DNA of 64,000 nucleotides, from assembly GCA_905182985.1 (NCBI GenBank), contig CAJJDN010000063.1, positions 267,277-331,276 of the forward strand, written 5' to 3'. This stretch comes from Paramecium sonneborni. Its lineage: Eukaryota > Ciliophora > Oligohymenophorea > Peniculida > Parameciidae. Each line of letters begins with the position of its first letter. The first letter of the stretch is position 1. Made by a program: the position numbers and the translations under genes. Positions 11,760 through 22,800 of the stretch are shown one piece after another. Below the pieces are notes generated by a model. The model worked only from the letters and a program-made list of their open reading frames with translations. It had not been told where the DNA came from and did no database searches.

Positions 11760-12868
11760 CTTAAACATAATAATTATTATTATTCATAATTAGATTTACA
11801 TGACTGATTAATCTTCATATTATGATAGTATTGATGAAGGCTAGTATGAGGCTAAAATAGGAGAGAAATTGAAAAACAATTAATATTAAATTATTAAATG
11901 GTTAGGAGATGGAACATTCTCTAAAGTTTGGTTAGTAAAAGACTTAATAAATTAAAATCATTATGCTCTCAAAATTTAAAGTTCAGAATATTCTGATGCA
12001 GCCATAGAAGAAATAGATATTTTAAAGTATTATTGTATTTTAATAAAGAATTTTGAATTAAAATGAAAATTCACCTAAATGGCTTAACATTTAATAAAAC
12101 ATAATTGGGATTTAATAATAAACACATTGTGTAAAAATGATTGATTCTTTTGTTCATATAGTTGATGAATCATTACATCATTGTGTTGTAATGGAAATTT
12201 TGGGACCTACTCTATTAGATTTAATTAGATTTTATGAAAAGAAAGTATTAAATTAAACTATGATTAGAATTCTAGTATTAGTATTTAATTAGGGAAAGAG
12301 ATAACAAAATAGATATTAATTGGATTGATATATGCTCATGATGTTTGTTAAATTATACATACTGACATAAAACCAGAAAATATTATGATCGAATTGAATG
12401 AACAGTAATTAAAGTAGTTAATTAATGAAGATGAAACAGATGAAAAGAAAAAAAAGTAATAAGAGAAAATATTTAGAGGGTTAAATGTAATAGCATAAAT
12501 ATTGGGGATACTTTTGTCTGGAAAGAAAATGTAATAATTAATGTAAACACTGACCTTAAATTTAAATTAGTCGATTTTGGAAATGCTTGTTAAACTAATT
12601 AATAATTTGAAGAAATTTAAACTAAAGAATATAAATCTCCTGAATCTATTATTTAAGCAACTTATTAAACAAATACAGATATTTGGTCATTGGCATGTGT
12701 TGTTTTTGAAATCTTGACTAATAATTACTTATTTAAACCTGAAGGAGATACTGAAGAAGATGAAATGGATGATTTATTAGCTATGATGATAGAATTGATT
12801 GGATCACCAAAATAAAGCTTTTTAAGTAAAGGTAAAAGAAGTTCTTTGTATTTCGAATATAATGGAGA
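11760..12868. repeat. 1,109-bp duplicated contig end, second copy
   Basis: Second copy of 10650-11758. Unlike the first, it continues into the rest of the kinase gene, so it is the copy to trust. Confidence 0.85.
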
Positions 12869-13071
12869 ATTAAAAAGAATTAAAGTATATCTTTTATTTT
12901 ATTAAGGATTTACAAACAGTTCACTTAAGTTCTACTTTAATTGAAGATTATAATTTTCAAGAGAATGAAGCAAAAAAGTTAGAAGAATTTATTCTCTTCG
13001 CATTAAAATGGGATCCTCTTGAAAGACCTTCTTCTTAAATCATTTTCTTGCATCCTTGGCTTCGATAATGA
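11800..13071 (+). CDS. SRPK/CMGC-type serine-threonine kinase
   Basis: Kinase of the SR-protein kinase family, which phosphorylates splicing factors. Motifs in order: LGDGTFSKVWLV (Gly loop), YALKI (ATP lysine), MEILGPTLLDLI (family hallmark after the hinge), IIHTDIKPENIM (catalytic loop with the SRPK-type HTD), LVDFGNAC (DFG), EYKSPESI in place of APE, and DIWSLACVVFEILT. A short acidic/Lys spacer splits the lobes, as in SRPKs. The C-terminus is ALKWDPLERPSSQIIFLHPWL. Four introns restore the frame: 12027-12048, 12275-12300, 12456-12478 and 12885-12906. All begin GTA, but they end AAG, GAG, GAG and AAG instead of the usual TAG. Frameshift errors are the alternative for the two GAG cases. TGA at 13069-13071. 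Confidence 0.8.
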
Positions 13072-13231
13072 ATAATATATAAAAATACAAAAATAATTTT
13101 TACAATAACAATATTGAATTCTCTATATTCTCTATATTTTTAATATACATGAATTATTAAATTAAATTTTAAATATATGTAATAATTCTAATTCTAATAG
13201 ATATAAATAAAGCATGACATTTATTATAAAA

Positions 13232-14095
13232 TCATTTAAACAAACAAGAAAAATGATGCAATTAATCAATATCACTTATTTTAACATAAGGTTAAACAAA
13301 ATTTCCATTTTCTGTCTAAATGAACACCTAATTACATGTTGAACATTTCAATCCTTTAAATAATATCTTAAGAGTTTCTTCAATATATTAAATTATTTCT
13401 GTGAAATTTTTTCTGCTTAATTTTTTATTTTGAACATTAAATATTAATTACTTGAACCATTAATTGACTTATTTCATAATCTCAAGTTCATGTTGCTTAT
13501 CCTATTTTTCCATCTTTTAAGATCCATCACACAAAAATACTTCAATGTCTAGTATTGAAATAGCCATTTAAGTCTAAAATTAGTTTTGTATTAAATTTCT
13601 TATAATATCAACATTCTTTATTACTCGAACAAAAAACCATTTATATTGTTCATCTTTTCTTCTGTAATATATTATCTGGTTTTCTTTTTCCTTTTAAAAT
13701 TTTGGATCTTTAATTTCTTCAATCTCATAATTTAAAGGATTCTCAACTAAATAAATTTACTAAAATTCTTTATATAGTAATTTTTAGACTTTATTGTTGA
13801 GTAATTTATTATCTTTAGTCAACTGCGATATCTAATGATATATTTATTTTCCTCCTATAAATTATAGATATAATTTTTTATAATTTTCTAATCTACTATT
13901 TACACTATCCTCTTTTTTCTCCAATTAAGCCTTCACCTAATAATATATTTAGGGGTGGTCTGAATAATATTAAATATTAATTATCTGTTCAGACATTAAA
14001 TAGTGAATCTCTCCCAAAATCCTTTGCATTTATTATGCAATTCCCCATTCTTCAGCTTCAAAATTTTATTCTTCCACCTCCATTGTTCTTCTCAT
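13232..14095 (-). CDS. Coiled-coil protein with C-terminal Cys/His motif, MED27-like candidate
   Basis: Single exon, 287 residues, starting MRRTMEVEEQNFEAEEWG. Helical and rich in Gln/Lys/Glu for the first half. The C-terminus holds CSTCNQVF and then, about 20 residues later, HHFSCLFK before the stop: a C-x2-C...H-x3-C arrangement. Mediator subunit 27 has a similar length, helical body and C-terminal Cys/His motif. That comparison is from memory and weak; an unrelated zinc-binding coiled-coil protein is equally possible. It is convergent with the kinase upstream (stops 160 bp apart). Confidence 0.55.
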
Positions 14096-14136
14096 TCGAA
14101 ATTTATTTTATATATTTACTATTTTTTTTCTTTATA

Positions 14137-14620
14137 TCAATAATATGCATTTATAAAGTAACAAAAATTTAGTATATTTTAAAAAAGATTAAACAATTAT
14201 ATACTTGTTAATAACCAAGTTATTTTATAGGACACTTTTTTTTAATTTTGTTATTTCATGCTAGATCTACATTTCATTCTAAATAATTCTAATTTTTTTG
14301 AGAACCATTTATCTGAAACCAATTTTATTACAATATCATTTTCTCCTGGTTTTAAAAAACATCATTTCATCATTTTTCAGAATTTTGAGTTTGTTTAGCG
14401 AATTGAGATAATTTTTTAACTCTTATTTTTGTTTTTAAAATCCCCACTCAAATTGATGAATCTCCTTTCTGGAAATTCAGATAACTCAAATGGCAAATTA
14501 CATTATTTTTATGTTATAATCCTGTTGCCTTAAATATTTATATCTTTAACTAAATTTTCAATTGAATCACATAAATTAAAAAATGGTAACTAGGTGATCT
14601 TCAAATTTTAAAGTATTTCA
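14137..14620 (-). pseudogene. Coding-like segment interrupted by two in-frame TGA
   Basis: On the minus strand one frame reads LPFFNLCDSIENLVKDI, CNLPFELSEFPERRFINL, then after two TGA codons CFLKPGENDIVIKLVSDKW and KKLELFRMKCRSS, to a stop at 14137-14139. Composition is clearly protein-like, and the frame does not change across the TGAs, so an intron is not needed. No ATG start was found. A decayed gene is the simplest reading; an intron with unusual borders is the alternative. No family was recognised. Confidence 0.35.
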
Positions 14621-15383
14621 CAATTAAAATAATAAAAAATATTTTTAATATTCTTATTATTTTAATTTATGAAAAAAAAAGATCTTATTTTCATGCTTGA
14701 CTGGCTATATAATATATTTAAAAACTTTTTTAAGAACTATTACTCATAAAATATTAAAATAAAATAATAGATTCTATAGGCTTCTAAATTCAATTTATTA
14801 AATAATATTGCAATTTGATTAAAAAGTTTTAGGTAAATAATTTTAATCAAAAAACTAATTAGAGATAATTATTAAAAATTCTTTTAAAATATAGTTTTAT
14901 TAATTTTTACATTAGAAAATTTCTTAATAATCAAAACATCTGTCATAATAAATTAACTTAGAAATGATAATGCTAGAATAACTCTTTCATAAAAAATAAA
15001 CAAATAAAACAAAATAAGCAATAAGAATTAGCTATTCTAATATTCCAAAAAAAGACAAAAATAGCAAATATAATTTTTTTTCTTTGCCATCTATTAGATT
15101 ATTTAAAATATAGAAATTGCTTTGTTGAAATTAGCTAAATTCGGATGATATTCTGTCATCAAGAGAATGTCAAATATTAAATATTAAATTAGAAACTTTT
15201 GAATACTCCTTTATAAATGTAAAACTTAAAATTATATAAAAATTTTGGATTTCGAATAGCATTACTAAAATTTAATTTGAAAATAGTAATAATTTTCATA
15301 AATAATCATTTATTTGAAATGTCTTGAGGAATAGTTTTAAAAGTTAATTTTTATGTCTTTTTATAAAATATTAATAATTAATT
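14621..15383. other. Intergenic AT-rich region upstream of the RING-H2 gene
   Basis: About 760 bp without a frame that looks coding on either strand. It must contain the promoter of the plus-strand membrane RING gene. No clear repeats were seen. Confidence 0.4.
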
Positions 15384-16901
15384 ATGTTTTTACTAATTCT
15401 ATTCATAACTTGTAATGCTTTTCATCATTAGGGAACATTATAAACAAATTATACTTTGAATCTTACCCTAAATTTTACTGATCAAGCTCCCAGTATTGTG
15501 ATCAAGTTTTATTTGCCAATAGCAAGATAAAATTAAAAACTTGTTGCTTGCTTTGTATCATTAGATAATTTATCATAATTATCTTTTAACTTAGATGAAC
15601 TTAAATTAAAAACCTAAACAAAAATTTCATATGATTTTCACAGCATTCAATCAAACAGTGATATATAATTAGTTTAATATCCTTATTATCCAATGGTTTA
15701 TTTGTTTTGTTAATCCGAATAGAGTGTATCAATTAATTACGAGCTAACATACCTAGAAGAATTTTTAAATCCATTTTGTATAAATAATTGTAAAGGATAT
15801 AGTGAAGTAAAAAATCAAAATAGTTCTCGTTGCAAAAGAGATTATTGTGAATGTTAAATTGATAGACTTGGAGAATTTTGTTAATTAAGTTCTTCATATT
15901 TAATAAATAACAACTGGGTTAAAGTAAAGTTAGATTCTTATTAATGGAAATATTTTTATTATCAAATAAAAGATATAAATATTGAATTTCATTCAAACCT
16001 AGATTATTATGATAACTCTATTAGTAATAATAATTTATTTAATATAGTGTATAGTTTAGAATTAAGATAGTTTAATTGGTAATTGATTCCAAATAAGAAA
16101 TAGAGTTAAAATTTAAAAAACTGTTCACATTTATATGAGATTTTAGATAACCTAATTAATGAAGATTCTAATTCAAATATTTTATACATAGGATTTTTTA
16201 ATAACAAGAGTTCCTAAGTTGAATTTAATTTGAGTATTGTAACAACATCATCAAATGATGACTACGATTAAGCTGAAAGAAATAAATTAATACTTATAAT
16301 AATTGGTTCAGTTGTTGGTTTCTTATTATTACTGTCATTTTTTTTAAGCATATTCAATAATTAAAGAAATCATTAAATTGAAAGAGAGAATACAGAATAA
16401 AATTTAGAATAGATATAAATTGCATATAAATCACCTACAGGTATAAAACAATTCTATTTAGGATTTAATAAATAGTTCATTAACGACTATTTTGGTCCTA
16501 TTGTTTACTAACATATAATAAAATCTTATCCTGGGCTCTCACAATTTGAAGATTGTGTAATTTGTCTAGAGTCTTTGAAAGATGGAAAAACTTTAGAGCT
16601 AAAATTTTGCTCAGTTACTCCATGTTTTCATATTTTTCATTAATAATGTTTAAGCACTTGGTTATAAAAGTAGCGAAATTGTCCATTCTGTAGAAAAGAA
16701 TTTTATAGAAACTAAATTTAAAATCAACATCCTTGGATAGATTCATCTAAAGAAGGAAGAAAAAGTATTTAAGAATAAAACTCTTAATATCTATAAAGAT
16801 TGAAACACACTCAAAATACGGATTAGTCGCAAGATTTTTAGTTGAATGAAAGTTAGTAAGATCTTGTGCATGGAAAAAATAGATTAACGGTTTAGAGTTG
16901 A
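15384..16901 (+). CDS. Type I membrane RING-H2 E3 ubiquitin ligase
   Basis: Single exon, 505 residues. The signal peptide is MFLLILFITCNAFHH. The luminal part has a Cys-rich EGF-like stretch (CINNCKGY...CKRDYCECQ...GEFC) and NxS/T sites. One membrane helix follows (LILIIIGSVVGFLLLLSFF). The cytosolic C-terminal region carries a RING-H2 finger: DCVICLESL...C...PCFHIFHQQCLSTWL...NCPFCRKEF, with C-x2-C...C-x-H-x2-H-x2-C...C-x2-C spacing. This is the layout of RNF13/RNF128-like ligases that ubiquitinate membrane or endosomal proteins. A Gln/Ser-rich tail ends at TGA 16899-16901. Targets are unknown. Confidence 0.85.
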
Positions 16902-17347
16902 TATTAACTTATACAATATGCTCATGAAAAATTATGTAATTTTATAAACTTCTTAACTAATAACTAAATATATTTTCAAATACCAAATTTTATTTAAACT
17001 TTACCAAAAAATTAACTTTAATTTTATATTGATTTGATAGATTATACATACACTAATATAGTTCTTATAATTCTAAATTAAATAACTTATCATGACTCTC
17101 GATTTTTTGAGATTTAAAGACATATAATAATTTTAGGATATATCCTAATAATTTTTTACAATAATATTTAAATTATCTTTTCGTTTTACAGACTAAATTC
17201 TTCTACTTTTACTTTTTTTAATATTATCTATCTTGCTTCTTATTTTCACTCCTTCTTTTACTAGAAATTTAGATATTTATTAGATTGTCTTTTATGGAAT
17301 TTTTTTAATTATAAATTAAGAAAAGAGGCAGTAATAAAATATTAAAA
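16902..17347. other. Spacer with unresolved coding-like stretch
   Basis: Convergent spacer between the RING-H2 gene and the PDK1-like kinase. At about 17040-17330 the minus strand has a TGA-free, Lys/Arg/Ser-rich frame (KFLVKEGVKIRSKIDN...) without a start codon. I could not define a gene. Confidence 0.3.
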
Positions 17348-18976
17348 TCATTTATTAAGATATTCATTTTTAATTGATTGAACAACTTGGATCCAATTTA
17401 TTGGCTTTGCTTCTGCATCCTTGAATTTATAAAAAAACGAAGAAGATTCTAAAATCTTATAATTTCTAAACTAGGTACATAATGAACACCATCATTCGAT
17501 ATCTTAATGGTATCGTCAATAGGCAAATATTTTTTTTCTCCTTTGATAAAATCAATCAATAGACAGGGAGGTTTTAAATATCCAAATAGAATTGCAATCT
17601 AAGGAATGCAAAACCATCTATTTGTATTTAAATAAATAAAACCAACACATTTGTCAAAATGCTTAAAAACTGAATTACAATTAGATTCAGTATCTTAATT
17701 ACTTGGAGATTGAGTTATTGTGCGTTCTGGTTTAAAAACTGGTTAATATGGAGTGCAATAGATTTTTTATGGTCTTATTAATCCATTAGGAATTGGAGTT
17801 ATAGCTTCATCTAATTCTTCCATAATAGTTTTTAATCTATCTTGTTTTTTCTTAACTAGTTCTTATTTCATCTAAATATTTGCAGGTGTAAACTCCCATA
17901 AAATACTTGTTTTACTTTGGCTTGGTATTATTTCTTAAAACAACCCCTTATATTCAAGTGGAATTTCTATTTAAGTTTGCCAAGGAATATAGTCCTTTCT
18001 TATGTCTTAAAAATATTAATGTTAAATTATCATTTTAGAATCATCTTATCCTAATCTTTCTAATGGATTCAATACCAATAAAGAACGAATAAGATCTTAA
18101 GCCTATTCTGGTATTGATTCATTTATTTTATAATTCAGATTTAAAATATTGTTGAAAATAGCATTTTCACTTATATCAGTGAAAGGTTATTTTCCATGAT
18201 AAAACTATATAAATATTATGCAATACTTCATACACTATACAACCTAAAGCCCATAAATCTGCTTCTTTAGATGCTCTACTATTATTTAACATTTCTGGTG
18301 AGATGTATTCTGGTGTTCCAACAAAATTTGATCGAAATTAAGTTGATTCACTCTCAATTTTTTTAATAGATCTTACATGACTATTCTAATATTTCCTAAT
18401 TTATTCAATTAACTCATGTGGCTACTTATTTTCTTCAAAAAAAAAACATGTTGCAAAATCAGTCAATTTTAAGTTGTAATTTTTATCAATTAATATATTT
18501 TTAGGTTTAATATCTAAGTGAGCAATACCTTCATTATGCAAATATATTATGGCTTAAGTTATTTGATAAATGTAAACTTTAATGAAATATTCAAGTTCTT
18601 GAGATTGAGTATTAATGTAAAACTAATAAACATCCTAAATAATATTTCCTAAATCCCCAAAAGGACAATGCTCACTTACAAAATATAAGTATTATTTGTC
18701 TTAAAAGCTTCCAATAAATTCAACCAAACCTTAAGTATTAAGTAAATTTGTACTTGGATGTTTTTATGAATATTGCTTCATCATATGTCTTTCAATATAA
18801 ATCTCTGATTATTTATTTGACAAAGTAATAGATTCTTTATAAACCTTTTTAATGGCTACTTTTCTATTATTTTTTAAGTATATAGCCTCATAAACTTCTG
18901 AATAAGCACCTAGATTACTATTTTCAAATATACCTTCACCAATTAGACCGACAATGTAGAAACTCTTGATATTCAT
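17348..18976 (-). CDS. PDK1-like AGC kinase with C-terminal PH-like domain
   Basis: Resembles phosphoinositide-dependent kinase 1, the activator of other AGC kinases. A 24-nt intron early in the gene removes an insertion and gives the Gly loop [12 protein letters not shown]. Then VAIKKV (ATP lysine), [24 protein letters not shown] (catalytic Asp), TDFATC, activation segment [26 protein letters not shown], a 22-nt intron and [10 protein letters not shown]. After a linker a PH-like fold follows: [18 protein letters not shown], then a 23-nt intron ending AAG, and [18 protein letters not shown] as the final helix, TGA at 17348-17350. About 520 residues, as in PDK1. The magnesium-binding motif reads DFA, not DFG. 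Activity is therefore probable but not certain. Confidence 0.8.
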
Positions 18977-19448
18977 TTTCTTCTCATTTTTTAGTTGGTT
19001 CTATAACTAAATTCCTTTCATAACAAAATTTAATTTTTTATAAATACATCAGAAATATTTATAAATCAACTTTAAACGATGGCGTTATAAGTTTTTTATA
19101 TACAAATCTTTGCCATTATCTCATATTTAAGCAAAGATCAAAATTTAAAGAAGTGACTATTTTATATTGATTATATTTTTTATATAGTGTTTCATAAACA
19201 TTCTTAAATAGTAACTATTAAATGATTGATATTTTAAATTTATGAGAATGTCATTCTTAAAGATTGTTATGTTGGTGTAGCTAATGGTTATAATTTATAC
19301 AAACATGGTTATTAAATAGATATAATAGTTGAACAATTGAAAAGTAAGGGAAAAAAGATTATTTAAATAGAGTAGTCATTTTGGACTCGAAGAGAACTAG
19401 AAATTATTAGAATTTAAAATTTTATGTTTATTCTCCATATTTAATCAA
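18977..19448. other. Spacer with a short coding-like fragment
   Basis: At about 19240-19430 the plus strand has an open frame with protein-like composition (CYVGVANGYNLYKHGYQID...VEQLKSKGKKI) that continues antisense into the end of the next gene. It has no clear start, stop or relatives that I recognise. Otherwise AT-rich. Confidence 0.3.
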
Positions 19449-19764
19449 TCAATCTTGAGGAGCCTCTATTGGTTACTAATCTGTTATATTGGCTTTAAAG
19501 AATTCATTGTCTACTTTTTGATTTCTGGCAGCCACGAGCTTGGCTAATTTAAGTTTCTTATAGTAAAGAAGAGCAGCAATCATCAAGGATACTCCAACAA
19601 CAGAGCAAACAACAGCTACTACAATGGTTACAGTAGCAGAACTTTCTTCAGTTTTCTTGATAGATTTTGAAATGGTTCCTGGATTAGTAGAATTATTATT
19701 ATTTCCACTGTTTGAATTTTCTTATAGATTGACACCTTCGTCAGTTAATAGAACCAAATCCTCA

Positions 19765-19811
<47 letters not shown>

Positions 19812-22800
19812 GTTATTGTTATTATTATTGTTATTATTATTATTATTGTTTCCATTATTTCCAGATCCACTATTTCCTGTATTGCCTCCTGGAACTAAAA
19901 TGATTTCTAAAAATAGAAATTATAAAATTACCTGATGTTTATTCAGTGCTCTTGAAATTAAGCTCTGAAATTGAAGAAATGGTAGTAGCCTCATGTTTAA
20001 GACCAACAACTCCTATTGATTGTAAAGCTTCTGAGACAGTTAAGGTTTCTAATTGGGAGGCCAATTCAGCAAGTCTTGATTACGATTATTTGCCCTCAGA
20101 TGTACCAATTTCAGCAGAGTCAGCAATACACCAATCAACAACAACTGATTGAGTTTCTTCTGATAAAAATCTTCTCCTGTATTTCTTGGTTCCAATGATG
20201 AAATAATTGTAGGGATCTCCTCCTAATTATGCTCTGGCATATTATAAGAATTTATCACCAAAGAATTCAGAAGTAGTAATTTCAAGTCTTGTTGAAACTT
20301 AAAGTGTATTTTTCAATGCTATTCTAATTTTACAATCTAATTTTCCTGTGAGAACGAAATGAATGGTTCTATTTTCAAAGAAATAATTATTTGCACCACA
20401 TTAATCAGTCATAGTCATTAGATCATGATGCTTATTATGTGTTGTAAGTCCAGGCTGAACAACTTTGTTATTGACCATAACTTATATAATTTATGGAACA
20501 GAGAATTGCCATTTCAAAATAACCCAATCTTCTGGACTACCTGCTTCTGATCTTTTAGATAACCAATATTCAGATTAAGTTGGATTCATACCAGCATTTG
20601 TCATATTAATTACTGAATTCACAGATATTAAACCTACAAATTTAGATTCTCTTAAGTTTAATGGCTCAGGACCATCCCAACTCCATTCAAAATAACTGTT
20701 GATTTCATTAAAGAATAATCCATCAGTCAATTTAATTGGTGAATATAACCTCTTGTTAAAATCAGCTGCTGTACTCATAAACATCAAAACTGTAGCCTTT
20801 CTACCTGGACACCAAAATCCATTCCAAAAGTCTTGTCGTTAGCAATAAGTAACATTTGGTCCAAAGTATTTGTTATTACCAATACCTTAACCAATTTCTC
20901 CAAAGAAGTGACCAGTTTAATCTTCTACTAAAAAGTTGATTTATCCTGTACATTCAAATGAACCACATCCTCCAAACCATCCCAATTTGTTCATATCAGG
21001 ATTCCTAGTCTTATATAATAAAGCATTGAATTCACAATTATTGCATGGGGAATTAACTAAATAATGTTATCCTGTCATATCATGAGCCCCATGATGTTAT
21101 CTCAAAGCAGCATTATCCTTACATCTTGGTATATTATCATAAGTTAATCTAAAGTTGTGAAATTCTACATTAGTTAAATAAACTCTCAAATCAACTCTCT
21201 AAATTGTGCATATAGTATCATATGCAGTGGAGGGTTTTCCTGAAATTGGAGGAAATGATGAGGAAGATAAAGTACCCATTTATATACCCATACTACCCCT
21301 ACAGTTTGGATTTAAAGAAGCAGAATAACATTTAATGCACTCTGGTCTTGCCAAAGCAGAAACGAAGATATTGGTAAGCTTCATTTTATTATCTTAAATA
21401 CTATTTGGAGCAGGTTTTAATGATATACCTCTATCATTCTCAACTACAATTGAATTCTCTAGCTAAATCTACTCACTGATCACTGCATACATTATACCTA
21501 CTTCGCTGTGATGTGCATGCAATCCTTATATGTATGTGCATCTACCCTCTGGATCTTATCGAACACCAAAGCAAGCCAAAACAGATCCTGAACATTGATT
21601 ATTATAGAATGATGATTAATAAGCATCTGAACATTTACTAGCCATTACAAAGAATCCTGTATCTTATGATCCTTATCCTACATTTCCGGATACATCAAAA
21701 ATATCTCTTGTCATTTAAGTTGGTCTTAATTCATCTGAGTAAACAAAATTACCAAATACAGCCCAATTAGCAATACCTCCATCTTATAATACTCTCTTCT
21801 TCACATAAATCAAAGCATTATTCTAGAATTTCACATATTGACTGTTATTAATTTACACCAAAGCCTTTATACCTGTGAAGAATATATTATTCTTTATTGT
21901 TATGTATTATGAATTTTAAATTGTCATCAACATACCTGTTGTATCATGGAATGAACATCCAACTACTTCACTAGGAGTCTTAATAATATCACTATTAAGA
22001 TTTCTAAAATCTAATCCACTTCTTTATGTATCAAATTAACCACAATTATTAAATTCAACACCATGTAATACAGTATATCCTCTTCTTGGGAATCCTAAAT
22101 TAGCCTCAGGCTCTTCAAACTAATAAATTAAAACTCTGCATCCTAATCCATGAACACTGGGTCCTCCTTCAATCTTAATTTTTCTAGTTAAATGACCAAC
22201 AACTGCTCTCATATCTAATTGTCCAATACCTGGTTTATCAATAGTTACTGAAGGAGCTCCATAATGATCAAATTCAAGAGCTGAATTTAAAGTTATGGAA
22301 CATCCTGAAATTGCTGCAATAGTTTTCTTTTCTCTTTATTCTGGATCACTGCCTGAAGGTCCAAATACAATTTCATCTCCAACAGCCCAACCAGCACATT
22401 CAGCAACTGTAATAGTTGTTGTACCAGCATCAGCATAAGTAGACAATCTAGTCCATACTGTTCCTGGTGGAGTTGAATATAATTCCATTGCTCTTGTAAC
22501 TGCAAGAACCTTATTTCCAACATCTAAATTAGCATCAATTACTAATGGNNNNNNNNNNNNNNNNNNNNNNNNNNNNNNNNNNNNNNNNNNNNNNNNNNNN
22601 NNNNNNNNNNNNNNNNNNNNNNNNNNNNNNNNNNNNNNNNNNNNNNNNNNNNNNNNNNNNNNNNNNNNNNNNNNNNNNNNNNNNNNNNNNNNNNNNNNNN
22701 NNNNNNNNNNNNNNNNNNNNNNNNNNNNNNNNNNNNNNNNNNNNNNNNNNNNNNNNNNNNNNNNNNNNNNNNNNNNNNNNNNNNNNNNNNNNNNNNNNNN

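Noticed and set aside
14137..14620. TGA as selenocysteine or reassigned codon
   Set aside because: All clear genes in the window end at TGA, and no SECIS-like structure was recognised. Decay or an intron is simpler.
19624..19935. Plus-strand Leu-rich open frame (poly-Leu)
   Set aside because: It is the antisense of the poly-Asn repeat and membrane helix of the minus-strand giant gene.
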